Shown: positions 41,601 through 53,659, numbered from the stretch's first letter. The stretch is 64,000 nt of DNA from Scleropages formosus (GCF_900964775.1 NC_041806.1:47542586-47606585), one strand, 5' to 3'. Program-made: numbers and translations. Notes: a model not told the origin generated them from the sequence alone.

Positions 41601-42060
41601 CCTGCGCCACCGCACCCCACTGTTAGACTAATATTTTATTATAAATCATGAAACCTATAGGTTTGCTCTACTGTAACATTTGAGTGATACAATTCTTCAG
41701 TAAGAATTTCTTTTAAAATAGTAAAGTGGAAAGTCACATAAAAACCAAATTGCAGTGAAGGAATATCATCCACAACCCTGAGGAAGAGTGCTTTACTTAA
41801 TCCTAACATGCCGGCTTTAGTTACACCACAGACAGTGTTTTTCTGGAATTCATTTCTCTCACTATGACTATCAGCCTTGTATTAAGCTGTATTTTAAAGC
41901 AGTCATAGCCTATGATACAACTCGTGCATTTACCATGACAGAGTGAGTTTACTGGTACCACGGTAGGCAAATGAGTCATTCTGCGTGTATAACGCACACA
42001 TCTTATTTCAGTATTTATCTTCCGTCAGATATCTTTTCTTACCTTATTTTCAACGGACAT
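38694..42060 (-). CDS. Compact RING-less a/b-module gene
   Basis: Five exons on the minus strand: 42043-42060 (MSVENK, donor GTAAGA), 41239-41338 (acidic, Ser/Glu/Lys-rich linker), 40192-40248 (S exon, 57 nt), 39317-39493 (exon a, 177 nt, [11 protein letters not shown]) and 38694-38959 (exon b, [15 protein letters not shown] through [18 protein letters not shown] to stop). Every border is AG/GT, all phases agree, and the sum is 618 nt (205 aa). No stop interrupts it. There is no signal peptide or membrane segment; the product is probably cytosolic. This is the best intact example of the module without TRIM domains. A tandem ISRE lies about 104-120 bp upstream. Introns hold one family A SINE. 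A further small exon may exist near 40.45-40.65 kb. The function is unknown: the alternation of beta strands and helices suggests a Rossmann-like domain. Confidence 0.72.
39700..39900 (-). mobile_element. tRNA-derived SINE, antisense, in an intron of the compact gene
   Basis: GCAGCTTACAATGTTAAGCC is the reverse of the fish SINE tail, followed by a decayed head. The same insertion is seen at 49070-49240 in the disrupted paralog. Confidence 0.55.
41411..41621 (-). mobile_element. tRNA-derived SINE (family A), antisense
   Basis: Full body from GTTTTCGGAACCGCTTGTCC to CAACCCCCTGCGCCACCGCA. The target duplication is not clear. Lies just downstream (left of gene start) in intron 1 of the compact gene. 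Confidence 0.85.
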
Positions 42061-42163
42061 CTTAGCCTTTTATCTTCTGGATATTAAATAGCAGAAAACT
42101 AGTTTGGTTTAATGCTTCTCGCACAAAGCGCGTCTTACAAAATTACTTTCCCTTTCTTCTTTT

Positions 42164-42180
42164 GAAAACGAAAGTGAAAG
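42164..42180 (+). promoter_or_regulatory. Tandem ISRE motif of the compact gene
   Basis: GAAAACGAAAGTGAAAG, two overlapping GAAANNGAAA cores, about 104 bp upstream of the ATG at 42060. Same 17-mer as 5004-5020. Confidence 0.72.
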
Positions 42181-42483
42181 TTTCGCGTTTTGTCATCAAG
42201 TCCCTTTTTTTCTCCTCAACCGAATTAACAAGAGGCGTGTCTTGTGTCGCAAGTTGTTCAACATATCAGTTATAATTTCTCCATTCATCACTTCTTATTA
42301 GTTAAGTCTTTATAATGAATCAGTAGTTAAAAACCGCCATGCCCAATAATGTAAAATCTATTTAATAAAACCAACAAATGTAGACACTGCATGACGGATC
42401 CAGTAGAAGAAATTAAAACCATTCCTCATGTACCACATGCAAACAATTATATAAATATTTATATATTTCTTGTATTTATAATG

Positions 42484-42683
42484 TGGGGTGAGGTGGCGCA
42501 GTGGGTTGGACTGGGTCCTGCTCTCCCGTGGGTCTGGGGTTTAAGTCCTGCTTGGGGTGTCTTGTGACGGACTGGCGTCCTGTCCTGGGTGTGTCCCCTC
42601 CCACTCCGGCCTTATGCCCTGTGTTGCCGGGTAGGCTCCGGTTCCCCACAACCCCATATGGGACAAGCGGTTCTGAAAGTGTG
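42484..42683 (+). mobile_element. tRNA-derived SINE (family A)
   Basis: Sense copy flanked by TGTATTTATAATG (42471-42483 and 42684-42696). Confidence 0.9.
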
Positions 42684-42823
42684 TGTATTTATAATGAATC
42701 ACAGGAAACTTATAACATCCTATCAATCCTTTTATATTTAAAAAATTAGACATCTCATTATTCATTCAGCTGTAAAATGACTTTATCCATGAAATTTTGT
42801 TTAATAGTGTAACATCTGGATGT

Positions 42824-43167
42824 TGTCATGGTTGCAGTGTTCAGGAAGGCAACAGACTCAGGTGCAGATGTCGTTTTCCTTTTTTTTTGGGAAAGCAGGG
42901 AGCAGGCAAAAGGATGGTCAAGGGACGTGCAAGGGTCAAGCGATCAGCGAACGCTGTTTAGAGGGTGAGACAAGAATCGTGGTCGAAACAGGGACAGGCA
43001 GAAGGCCGGAGACTCGGAGAGAGTAACAGGACCCACAGGTCGGCCGGAAGGCAGCGGTTGCTCAAAGGGAGGTTCCGCATTGAAGTCTCATCGGCGTTCC
43101 CATTTATCTTCTCTCCCATCAGGGAGTAGCAGGTGTCACCGATGTGCTGGCTGACGAGGACGCAACA
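42824..43167. mobile_element. Solo LTR
   Basis: A 344-bp TGTCATGGTTGC...CGCAACA element related to 50001-50331. Flanks GATGT and GACGT match at four of five bases. A fossil, moderately old. Confidence 0.55.
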
Positions 43168-43189
43168 GACGTAAAACATGGACATGTTT

Positions 43190-43790
43190 CCAGAGACAGA
43201 TATTGTGGAAGAAATTCAACATAACTCAAACAAAGGACCCAAGATAAGAGAGAGTATCTTATTTTATTTCACCCCAGCTGGAGGGAGAGTCCCCTGTGCT
43301 CTGTGTCAGAGTCCAGGGAGTCTCCCCAGGCATCCAATACACACATATTATATAGTTCTAGGAACGCATGCTACATATATGGTAACATTTCTCTTTGGTT
43401 GTCTTTCTGCATGATCAATGCATGCTCAGCTCATGTTTACTTCTAATTTGTTACTTAATTATCTAATTCATTTCCTATGGGCTAAAGTAAGGTATGCGCA
43501 TCATATAGCAGGCACCCTACACCCCTCCAGCTTATCTCTAAACCTGTCAGCATTATTTATTTTCTTGTTTTTTCGGGCCCAGCGTCTGGTCAGTGTCTGT
43601 TTATTCCTTAGAGTTGGGGGTGCAATTTTGGTACATTCCTGTTTCTCGCACAATGGACTTTCTTGTCATCCTGGGAGACCAATTCGACAGACTCAATCAC
43701 AAGTCGATTTTTCTTATGTCTGGCTGTCCTGGTGCTCAGTGCCTGTAGCGCCGGCCAGACGGCAAGGGTTCGAAGAGGAAGTGGCCTGGA
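43190..43790. other. Unassigned repeat-like stretch
   Basis: The start (TGTGGAAGAAATTCAACA) loosely resembles the LTR-like insert at 55245. The rest matches nothing I know. No gene seen. Confidence 0.3.
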
Positions 43791-43794
43791 TGTG

Positions 43795-43960
43795 AGAGGT
43801 CTAGAATGATTTTGCTAGCCCTTTTGCTGACTCTGGACGAGTGCAGTTCTTGGAGAGCTGGGGGGAGGTGTGCCGATGATTCTTCCAGCAGTCCGAACTA
43901 TCCGCTGTAGTCTTGTGATGTCTGATTTTGTAGCTGAGCCGAACCAGACAGTTATACCAG
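43795..43960 (-). mobile_element. LINE (L2/CR1-like) fragment
   Basis: The minus strand reads ITVWFGSATKSDITRLQRIV, then RTAGRIIGT, a typical C-terminal motif of fish L2/CR1-like reverse transcriptases. Only about 55 codons remain. Confidence 0.65.
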
Positions 43961-45049
43961 AACACCAGGGAAGGACATTGATTTTATAATGAACATTGTA
44001 ATTGATAACACACATTGATTAGAAATTTTTAACAATTTTCAAGCATATTAGAGTTTGAACATAACTGTTTTGAATTTCAAAATTAATTTTTATTTTAAAG
44101 GGTGTTTTTCATCAGATTGTACTAGTAGGTTCCATTTGTTTTTCTTGTCAAGACACCCCGCTCAGTTTTCACTGCTCTCACTGCTCGCTCAGTTTTCACT
44201 GCTCTCACTGCTCGTTGGTTTAATTCACACTCCAGCAGTCCAGCTCTCATGGAAAACACACTGGACACTTTCATCACATTGCTCCTGGGTGGTGTGATCA
44301 GAATGGCATCAACATGGTCAGCGGCGTAACTGTGGTGCATGAACACCACAATGACGTGTTTGTCATCTGTCAAGGAGGAGAGAAATAAACAGAGATCAGT
44401 GTGTCCACAAACCAACGCAGAGAAATTAAGAGTTAAGTCAGACAAACATGCCTCTAGGCAACAACAGGCTTATCGTGGTTCTTTAACTAACTCTACCATT
44501 TATATTCAGCGCAGCAGTTTTGGTTACTTGTTAAAGATGAAGGTTTATAATGGTCCTCATTCTCCCATTCTTCATGGAAAATTATACATTGCTAGAGACC
44601 ACCGAAGGAATCAGAAAGGGCTCAAATCTCGCCTGGAACATTGATTACAGCTGTGTCCATGTCTGTCCCCATCTGAGTGATGACAGGACAGAAGACCAGG
44701 ATCACACTGCAGTTCTTCAGGCTGCACTCCTCCAGGGACATGTGCAGCTTTCACATGAATGTCTGATGGGGGGTTCACGGTGGGGCCCCTGACCGCTATG
44801 TGGAGTTTAACTGGAAAGATAGGGCAAAAGCAAAACTATGAGAGCATTAAAACAATATAAAATCCTATTTCATCCTAATGGGGAGATTATGCAGGCTCAG
44901 AGAAAAAGCTATATGATGCACATTTTACTGTTCAACCATTGTTCAACTGTTCAGGTACTTTTGGGGTATCGAATTTTAAGTTTAATTAGCAGAAATCAGT
45001 ACATCACATCCTGAAGAGACTTGTAAAGCATTCATAAATATCTGATGGA

Positions 45050-48000
45050 AGTTAAAAGTGGGGCGGTCTCTGCACCACTTTTTGGAGCTCCTCTAGAATC
45101 TGCTGCAGGAACAGCTCGTATGCGTTCAACAGGGCTTCTTGCGCAGAGACCGCCAATCTCCATACCCGCTATGATGCTGAAACCGGCTGCCAGGAGAATG
45201 CCTGCAGTCACTTCCGCCACACTGCGTCATCAGCAGTCGCCCCGCTCCTGCCTGCAACGGACCCCCGACTGGCCATGCCCGAAAGGTATGACGGGTTGCT
45301 CAAAAAATGCCAGAGGTTTATTTTGCAGTGCAAGCTAGTGTTTGTGAGCCAGCCTCAGATATATCGGTCAGAGATGAGTCAAACCACTTATATGATTGCC
45401 TTGCTGATGGGACCCGCGCTAGACTGGGCTACAGCAATGTGGTATAAGAGGGAGACCACCACATATGCACACTTCCTCGAATCGTTTCAGGCTGTGTTTG
45501 ACCACCCACTGTCGGTGTGTGTGTGGCCAGCGACCACCTAACGGTTATCCAGCAGGGGAACCGGACTGTAGCCTCCTACTCCCTTGAGTTCTGGACCCTG
45601 GCCGAGAAGAGTGGCTGGAACCAGTCGGCTCTCTTGGCCTCCTTCCGCTGCGGGCTGCACCCTCATATTCAGGCTGAGTTGGCACACCACGGGGAAAACG
45701 GGACCCTGGACCGCTTCATAGAGAACGCTATCGTCGTGGACAACCTCATTCAGGAGCATCTGCCCCATCCATGGCTGCCCCCACTGGAGCCATCAGCATC
45801 CTTGGAGGATCCGGAACCGATGCAGCTAGGACAAGGGCACCTCTCTCCTGAGGAGCAACTGCGGCAGATCCAGGGCCATAGGTGCCTGTATTGTGGAAGG
45901 TCGGGGCATTATCTTGCCGATTGCCCTGGGAAGCCACGCAGCAAGCCCCGACTCGGGACTGAGGTGAGTGCCGTCCTCCGCACTGAGTTGCAACTAATGG
46001 TGCTGCTAGAGGCATGCTGGGGGTCCTCCGAGGTACAGACCCGCACGCTGGTAGACTCGGGGCCGCTAGTCGCTTCATGGATGCAGGCTTTGCACAGCAT
46101 TATGGTATCCTGACGGAGGGCTACACCCCTGCAATGACTATTGGGGACTGAATGCAGTTACTGTCAAGTACCCTCATTCCTTACCACTCATCACAGAAGC
46201 GCTGGAGCAGGTCCACGAGGCCCGAGCATTCACTAAATTAGACCTGCGCAGTGCTTATAATCTGATCTGTATCCGGGAGGGAGATGAGTGGAAGACCCCG
46301 TTTAGCACTTCCTTGGGCCATTATGAATATCTTGTAATGCCATTCGGCCTGGCAAACGCACCCTCCGTGTTTCAGGCCTTCGTGAACCATGTGTTGGGAG
46401 ACCTAGTGAACCAGGGAGTCATTGTCTACCTAGACGACATCTTGATCTATTCCTGTACGATGGAACAACATATCCGTCTGGTACGGCAGGTGTTGAGGCA
46501 ATCACTGGAGAACCGCCTGTATGCTAAGGGGGAGAAGTGTTTGTTCAATCAGGGACAGGTTTCCTTCCATGGATTTTGTCTGAGCGTGGAGGGGGTGGTC
46601 ATGGACCCAAGGAAGGTGCAGGCTGTGCTAGACTGGCCCCAGCCCAAGTCTGTCAAAGCCCTGCAAAGGTTCCTGGGCTTCGCGAATTTCTTTCAGCTAG
46701 TTTCATAAGGGGGTTCAGCTCTGTGTCCGCTCTACTCACAGCCATCTTATGGGGTGAGAGCAAGCAGCTGGAGTGGACCACGGAGGTGCAGAGAGCCTTC
46801 CAGAAGCTGAAAGGCAGGTTCACCACAGCCCCGATCTTACGCCACCCCGACCCTTCGCTTCCGTCTGTGGTAGAGGTAGACGCTTCGGAGATAGGGGTCA
46901 GGGCATTCCCCCAAGGCTTCACCCCTGTGCTTACTTTTTGAAGAAGCTGACACCAGCTGAACAAAACTACGATATTGGTAATAGAGAGCTCCTGGTAATT
47001 AAGCTAGCCATGGAGGAATGGCAACACTGGCCTGAGGGGGCAGTGCATCCATTCCTCGTATTGACAGATCATAGAAATCTGGGGTACCTGCAGAAGCTAC
47101 GGCGTCTGAAACCCCGGCAGGCGCACTGAGCCTTGTTCTTCACCCAGTTCAGATTCACGGTGACCTAAGAACGAAGAACACGAAGGCCGACGCCCTGTCT
47201 AGGATACATGGCAGGGACCCAGAGCCGGCAGAGCCCGCCACAATCTTGCCGGAGCGATGGGTGGTGGCTCCGGTTCGATGGCATCTCTAACAGGAGCTCC
47301 AGGCGGCCCGTGAAGAGGATCCCAGACCACCTGACCAACTGGAAGGTAAGGAATATGTCCCAGTCAGGCTCCAGCCTAGCCTCCTACAGTGGGCACACGA
47401 CTCTCCAGCGGCAGGACATCTGGGCACCCGACGGACCCTGGCCATCCTCCAGGTCGCTATTGGTGGCCATCCATGAAGGAGGATGTGCAGGAGTACATCA
47501 AGGCCTGTGAGACGTGTGCCCAAGCCAGGACCCCCAGTCAGAAGTCCACTGGTCTGTTGGAGCCTCTGCCTGTCCCAGCTCGACCCTGGTCACATGTGTC
47601 AATAGACTTCCTGGTGGACCTGCCCCCATCACAAGGTAACACCGTCATTCTCACCGTCCTCGACAGATTTTCTAAGTCATGTCGCCTGATATCCTTGCAG
47701 CAACTACCATCAGTGTTGGAAACTGCGGAGGCCCTGTTCCAACATGTTTTTTGTCTGTATGGCCTTCCGGAGGACATTGTCTCCATTCGAGGCCCATAGT
47801 TCACCTCACACCTCTGGAAGGCCTTCTGGCGGAAACTGGGAGTTGCGGTAAGTCTTACATCTGGGTATCATCCACAAGTGAACAGCCAGGTCAAGAGGCT
47901 GCACCAAGACCTGGGACAGTACCTCAGGTCTTTTAGCAGCCGAAAGCAGCACCGGTGGGTCCGATATCTGCCCTGGGCGGAGTACGCTCATAACTCCCTG

Positions 48001-49067
48001 CCGCATTCTTCGACTGCATTTATACCCTTTCAGTGTGTCCTAGGGTATCAGCCTCCCCTTTTTCTCTAGCATCCGGAGCAAACAGAGATCCTGGCCGTCG
48101 ACGAATGGTACCGCAACAGTGAGGAGACCTGGAGAACAGTCAAAGCCTGGCTGCACCACAGCATGCACCAGTATAAATAACAGGGAGATCGTCACTGGCA
48201 TCCAGTATCCTTTCATCCCGGCCAGTGGGTCTGGCTGTCCACACGGGACCTGAAATTATGCCTCCCATCCCGTAAAACTCAGCCTCCACTTTATAGGTCC
48301 TTATCGGATCGTCCGCCAAGTAACTCCCGTCACTTTCTGCTTGCATCTGCCCCCGTCTCTCCAGGCACATCCATCATTCCATGTATCCCTGCTTAAGCTA
48401 TAGAAAGTGTCGCCCCTCTAGGCCCCAAGGACTTCGGAACCACCCCCACCAATACAGGTGGATGGAACCCCTGCATACCGAATCAAGGAGCTCCTGGACT
48501 CCCGACAGCGTCACAGCCAGCTACAGTATCTGGTCGATTGGGAAGGGTACGGTCTGGAGGAGCACAGCTGGGTACCGGCGAAGAATATCCTGATTGCCTC
48601 CTTCCACAGAGACCACCCGGATTGCCCGGAGCCTTGGTCTAGGGGTTCCCCTCCTCGGCCTCAGCAGGCGGCGGGTGCCACCCGTAGAGGGGGCGGTACT
48701 GTCATGCCCCTGGGAACAAGCGGAGCGACAACACCTGTGCTCAATTAAGAAAACACGGATAAAAGGAACTCCATGTCCACTCATCGATGCGGATTCTTGC
48801 AAACACCCTCGTGGTTCTGCAGTCTGAGCATCTTCATCTTGCTACATGTCTTGCTTGTTCTCTCATTCCTGGTTTTTGACCCTTGCCTGTTCTCTTCAAC
48901 TACTGACTTTGGATTGACTGTGTTGTGACATTCACGCCTGGAAAGACTTTTGTCTGTCCCTGACCTTGATTGTGTCCTGTCCTACGAACCTCATTAAAAG
49001 ATTAAAACCAACCCGCAATTGGGTCGACTACTTACCTGTCTGCAGCCTGCAGGTCCTCAGCAAGACA
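45050..49067 (+). mobile_element. Ty3/Gypsy chromovirus, broken
   Basis: Parts in order: Gag (about 45280-45950) with a CCHC knuckle near 45880-45930; protease region about 46000-46100; reverse transcriptase about 46170-46710 with the YLDDILIYS active-site block; RNase H about 46770-47130; integrase about 47400-48060; chromodomain about 48440-48610; a polypurine tract about 48686-48699; and a 3' LTR 48700-49067 (TGTCATGCCCC...CAAGACA). No 5' LTR is recognised, so the left border is approximate. The chromodomain and layout place it among fish chromoviruses of the V clade. It is a fossil with several breaks and cannot be active as it stands. Confidence 0.85.
48700..49067 (+). mobile_element. 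3' LTR of the Ty3 chromovirus
   Basis: 368 bp beginning TGTCATGCCCC and ending GACA, similar to the solo LTR at 49538-49895. Confidence 0.75.
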
Positions 49068-49537
49068 ACAGCAGCTTACAATGTTAAGCCACCTCCTACT
49101 ATTTGAGCATTTATATAGCTGTGAAAATTTTACTGCAGCAATTTAGATCAAGTACCTTCCTCAACATCAGGAGGTGAGATCTGACCCTGGAACAGATGGA
49201 GCCAGCAGCACCAACCACTACACTATTATCTTCAATTGTTCAGAAAATTCTACTGTTCATCAACATTTTGGTATTTGTGGTTTAATGCTATAAAACTCAG
49301 CATTGTTCTAGACGCTATTATTAGGAGCACATTTTTTTCCTTGACCACTCAAGGGCACATTTTGAACCTTGGCATTGAGAAAAGGGGTTTGAGTGCACCT
49401 GGGGTCCTTATAATTGTGTTTGCTGGAGCCTTGAACTCTGGGATGGGTCACATAAAGCTGAAAACTGTAACACAAGCATGTTGCCCACACACTGGGATTA
49501 CCAGGACCTATCTCGGGGGAAGCAGGCATGAGGGTGG

Positions 49538-49895
49538 TGTCATGACCCCGGGAAAGAGCGGAGCGGAAACACCTGTGGCTAATTGAGAATCCCCGGGATA
49601 TAAGGAGCTCTGAGTCCACAGCATGACGTGGATTCTCGCAAACACCTTTGTGGTTTTGCAGTCTCAGCGTCCTTTCTATGCTTGTTCCCTTGTTCCTGGT
49701 TTTTTGACTCTCGCCCGTTCTTCCTGACTCCTGACTTCGGATTGCCTGTACTGTGACATTTGTGGCTTGCAAGACCTTCGCCTGCCCCTGACTTCGTTTG
49801 TGTTCTGTCCTACGAACCTCATTGAAAAATTAAAACCAACCCGCAATTGGGTTCATCACCTACCTGTCTCCAACCTGTTTGTTCCAAGCATGACA
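49538..49895 (+). mobile_element. Solo LTR of the same chromovirus family
   Basis: 358 bp TGTCATGACCC...CATGACA with a perfect 5-bp target duplication GGTGG (49533-49537 and 49896-49900). It shares long stretches with 48700-49067 (for example CCTACGAACCTCATT). Inserted at a point homologous to 40157 in the compact gene's intron. Confidence 0.85.
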
Positions 49896-50000
49896 GGTGG
49901 ACTATATGCATCTCACTGTTTCACATGAAGCAAGAATATTAGTAAAATTATTAATACGCACTACGCGGACCATAAATATTATAAATTTCTGTTGAATCAC

Positions 50001-50331
50001 TGTCATGGTTGCTCCGAGGAAGGAAGGACTCAAGCACAGCGTGAGGAGTGAGGTAGGTTTAATGGGTCAAAAATCGATATCCAAAAGGCAGGTTGAGGGA
50101 CAGGCAAGGGTCGGACGATTAGCATACGGAGTACAAAGGGCGAAGGCAAAGATCGTGGTCGAAAAACACAAGCGGCGGTCAGACACGGGCTGAGTTCACT
50201 GGTACACGTCGGTTGGGAAACAAAGAGGCAAACTAAGTTCCGCACCCTTGCTTGCTCGTCGCCTCCTTTTAAGCAGCTTCCATCAGGAATCTGCAGGTAG
50301 CGCCTATGAGGTGGGTGCGCAGGGCGTGACA
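50001..50331. mobile_element. Solo LTR, second family
   Basis: 331 bp TGTCATGGTTGC...GGCGTGACA with a perfect ATCAC duplication (49996-50000 and 50332-50336). Related to 42824-43167. Confidence 0.75.
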
Positions 50332-50462
50332 ATCACATGATAATACAGTTATAGTTAAACACACCCTTGAAGATTCTGAACCAAAATGTGTAGTAGAACA
50401 AATAATATTTTTTTAGAATTAAGACATTTAATTAACCTATTAATATAAATTTGCATACCAGT

Positions 50463-50676
50463 GGGGGTGTGGCGGTGCAGTGGGTTGGACCACAGTCCTG
50501 CTTTCTGGTGGGTCTGGGGTTCGAGTCCCGTTTGGGGTGCCTTGTGACGGACTGGCGTCCCGTCCTGGGTGTGTTCCCTCCCTCTCCGGCCTTACGCCCT
50601 GTGTTACTGGGTAGGCTCTGGTTCCCCGTGACCCTGTATGGAACAAGCGGTTCTGAAAATGTGTGTGTGTGTGTGT
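50463..50676 (+). mobile_element. tRNA-derived SINE (family A)
   Basis: Sense copy flanked by GCATACCAGT (50453-50462 and 50677-50686). Confidence 0.9.
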
Positions 50677-50694
50677 GCATACCAGTGTTAAATT

Positions 50695-52985
50695 TAATGA
50701 GGGTGTGCTGGGAACAACTGTCAGAGGACCTTGTCCGGAATGATTTTAACTCACACCTCCGGGAGAGCTTCTCTCATGCCCCTCCTCTGGACCCTGTTCA
50801 AAATCTCCATTGTGGAAGTAGCCAGGCACAGCTGTGGCCAAAAGCTTGTTGGTGCCAGTTTGCCAATCCAAGGGCACTGTCCCCGAGGTTCATGCAACAT
50901 TGCAGAGGCAACCCGAGAACCCGCTGGTGGACACCGGTGGTGAGGGAAGCCGTCAAGCTGAAGAAGGAGGCCTTTAGGGCCTGGTTGGCTCTGGGGACTC
51001 CTAACTCAGCAGACAGGTATCGGCAGGCGAAAAAGGCAGCAGCAGCTGCAGTCCCAGAAGCAAAATTTCGGGCATGGGAGGAGTTTGGAGAGGCCATGGA
51101 AAACGATTATTGGTTGGCTTCAAAGAGGTTCTGGAGAACGATCCAGCAGCTCAGAAGGGGTTGGAGGAGTTTCGCTCAGGCTGTGTTTAGCAGGAGTGGA
51201 GAAACTCTGACCTCTGATGAGGACATTGTCGGGAGGTGGAAGGAGCACTTTGAAGAACTCTTAAACCTGAGTGATATGCCTCCCTTACAGAAGTCAGGGC
51301 CAGAGGCTTTCGGGCTATCAGAGTCCATTTCTCTGGTGGAAGTCACTGAGGTAGTTGGTAAGCTCCACAGTGGCAAAGCACCGGGGATGGATGAGATCTT
51401 CCCGGAAATGCTCAAGGCCCTGGATGTTGCAGGGCTGTCATGTTGACACTCCTCTGCAATGTTGCATGGACCTCGGGGACAGTGCCCTTGGATTGACAAA
51501 TTGGGGTGGTGGTCCCAATCTTTATGAAAGGGGACCGGAGAGTGTGTGCTAACTATCGGGGCATCACACTTCTCATCCTCCCTGGGAAAGTCTATGCCGG
51601 GTTGCTGGAGAAGAGGCTCCGGCCAATGGTTGAACCTCAGATTGAAGAGGAACGATGCGGATTCCACCCTGGCCATGGAACAGTGGACCAGCTTTTTACA
51701 TTTTACATTACATTTACATTTATTCATTTAGCAGACGCTTTTGTCCAAAGCGACTTACATCTCTGCAAAAGTCAATTTATGTATTACATCTCACAGATCA
51801 TTGAAGGGGCATGGGAATTTGCTAATCCAGTCTACATGTGTTTTGTGGACTTGGAGAAGGCTTATGACCGTGTTCCCCAGGAAATTCAGTGGGAGGTGCT
51901 TTGGGAGTATGGGGTACCGGGGCCACTACTGAGGGTCATTCGGTCCTTGTACATACGGAGCGAAAGCTGTGTCCGCATACTCGGCATTAAGTCAAGCCTG
52001 TTCAATGTGGGTGTTGGACTCCGCCAAGGTTGTGCCTTGTCTCCACTCCTGTTTGTGGTTTTCATGGACAGGATTTCAAGGCTCAGTCAAGGTCAGGAGG
52101 GCATTCTGTGTGAGAGTCGGAAGGTGACGTCTCTGCTTTTTGCGGATGATGTTGTCCTTTTGGCACCGTCACATGGCTGCCTCCAGCACTCACTGGAACG
52201 GTTTGTAGCCAAGTGTGAAGTGGTGGGGATGAGGATCAGCACCTCAAAGTCTGAGTCCATGGTTCTCTCACGGAAAAGGATGGTATGCCCCCTCCAGGTA
52301 AAGGGAGAGTTTTTGCCCCAGGTGGAGGAGTTCAAGTATCTTGGGGTCCTATTCACGAGTAAGGGAAGAAGGGAGCGTGAGATCGGCCACAGACTGGGAG
52401 CAGCGGCAGCAGTAATGCGGTCGCTGTACCGGACTGTAGTGGTGAAGGAGGAGCTGAGCCATAAGGCGAAGCTTTCCATTTACCGGTCGATCTACGTCCC
52501 TACCCTCACTTATGGTCATCAACTCTGGGTGATGACCGAAAGAATAAGATTGCGGATACAAGCGGCCGAAATGAGTTTTCTCCGCAGGGTGCTGGGACTC
52601 ACTCTCCGTGACAGGGTGAGGAGTTCGGACATCCGGGAGGAACTCAGAGTAGAGCCGCTACTCCTTCACATTGAGAGGAGCCAGTTGAGGTGGTTTGGGA
52701 ATCTGATAAGGATGCCTCCTGGGCACCTCCTTTTGGAGGTATACCAGGCACAGCCAACTGGAACAAAGCCCCGAGATCGGCCCAGGACCCGCTGGAGGGA
52801 TTATATCTCACAGTTGGCCTGGGAACGGCTGGGGATCCCCCAGGTTGAGCTGGAGGAAGTTGCAGGGGACAGGGGCGAATGGGCCTCTCTGCTCTCCCTG
52901 CTGCCACCGCGACCCTTTAAGGACAAGCGGGACAAGATGGATGGATGGATGGATGGATGGATGGATGGATGAATGGATGGAGTGT
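50695..52985 (+). mobile_element. Rex3-like (RTE clade) LINE, 5'-truncated
   Basis: The first frame, to 51446, holds the pre-RT region (WTPVVREAVKLKKEAFRAW; GKAPGMDEI). The second frame, about 51506-52930, holds reverse transcriptase with GVGLRQGCALSPLLFVVFMD and SLLFADDVVLLAPS, then the C-terminal HQLWVMTERIRLRIQAAEMS. It ends in a (GGAT)n tail at about 52938-52982, typical of Rex3. A frameshift zone lies at 51440-51510. A non-LINE repeat piece is inserted at about 51690-51790. The endonuclease domain is absent. Inactive, but moderately young. Confidence 0.82.
51690..51790 (+). repeat. Short fish repeat inside the LINE
   Basis: ACATTTATTCATTTAGCAG, then ACGCTTTTGTCCAAAGCGAC, is the widespread fish SINE tail (here reversed relative to usual). 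It splits the fingers region of the reverse transcriptase but happens to leave the frame open. A similar piece lies at 40727-40800. Confidence 0.7.
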
Positions 52986-53659
52986 TAAATTTCTAGAGCT
53001 GAGCTGTATAATTATTGTTTACTCACAGCTGTCCAGTAGTTTCCATTCATTCGTTTAGCAGCCAGTCAGATGATTTTTATGTGGTATTTTACCGACTGCT
53101 TTGTCCAAGGTGACTTACTGTGTTAGAAACACTACCGTAAACTCTCTACAGGGATTGACCTGTTTCTACAGCAGTGCATGTAACACACACACACTTAGGG
53201 TAGTTTAGAGTCAAAGGTTCACCTGAAATACATGTCTTTGGGTTGTGGGAGGACACCCACATGAACACGATAATTGCTATACAGACTGACAGCGATCAAA
53301 CCTATGTCCAATCACACAGCCCAGACACTGTGAGATACACACAGTGTATCAGTTGTGTTGAAGGAGCTTGGTTTCAGTAACACAGTCAAACTATGAAGGC
53401 ATAAGATGAACAAATGGGGAGTGTTAATGTCATTTGACTCATCGACTTTACTCCCTTTGCACTGTGGAGCTGGATAAGTACCTGTAGGTTAAGTGGTTCG
53501 ACCATTTAGCTTGAGGGGAATGGGTAGCATCCAATTTTGTCTAACCCACTAGTTCTCCACACCCCACTCCTAACTAAGATAGGAGATGGACAAACAGGGA
53601 ATCTTGATGTCATTTGACTTGGTGGTTTTATTCCCTTTACATAGAAGAGCTGAAATATA

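Larger units (their letters stand above)
44122..53590 (-). pseudogene. Disrupted a/b-module paralog
   Basis: Exon b 44122-44366 is open but carries an internal 28-bp tandem duplication region (AVRAVKTER repeated). Exon a 44633-44810 is 178 nt, one base too many (near 44769), so it is frameshifted. Its donor is GC, not GT. 49070-49537 is homologous to the compact gene's intron at 39720-40157, and 53500-53590 to its S exon, whose donor now reads CT. Between these lie a Ty3 element, two solo LTRs, a SINE and a Rex3-like LINE. No first exon or RING exon was found. Almost certainly dead. Confidence 0.7.

Noticed and set aside
50451-51446. 331-aa plus-strand ORF taken as one gene
   Set aside because: Its first third is SINE sequence read through into the Rex3-like LINE; not a host gene.
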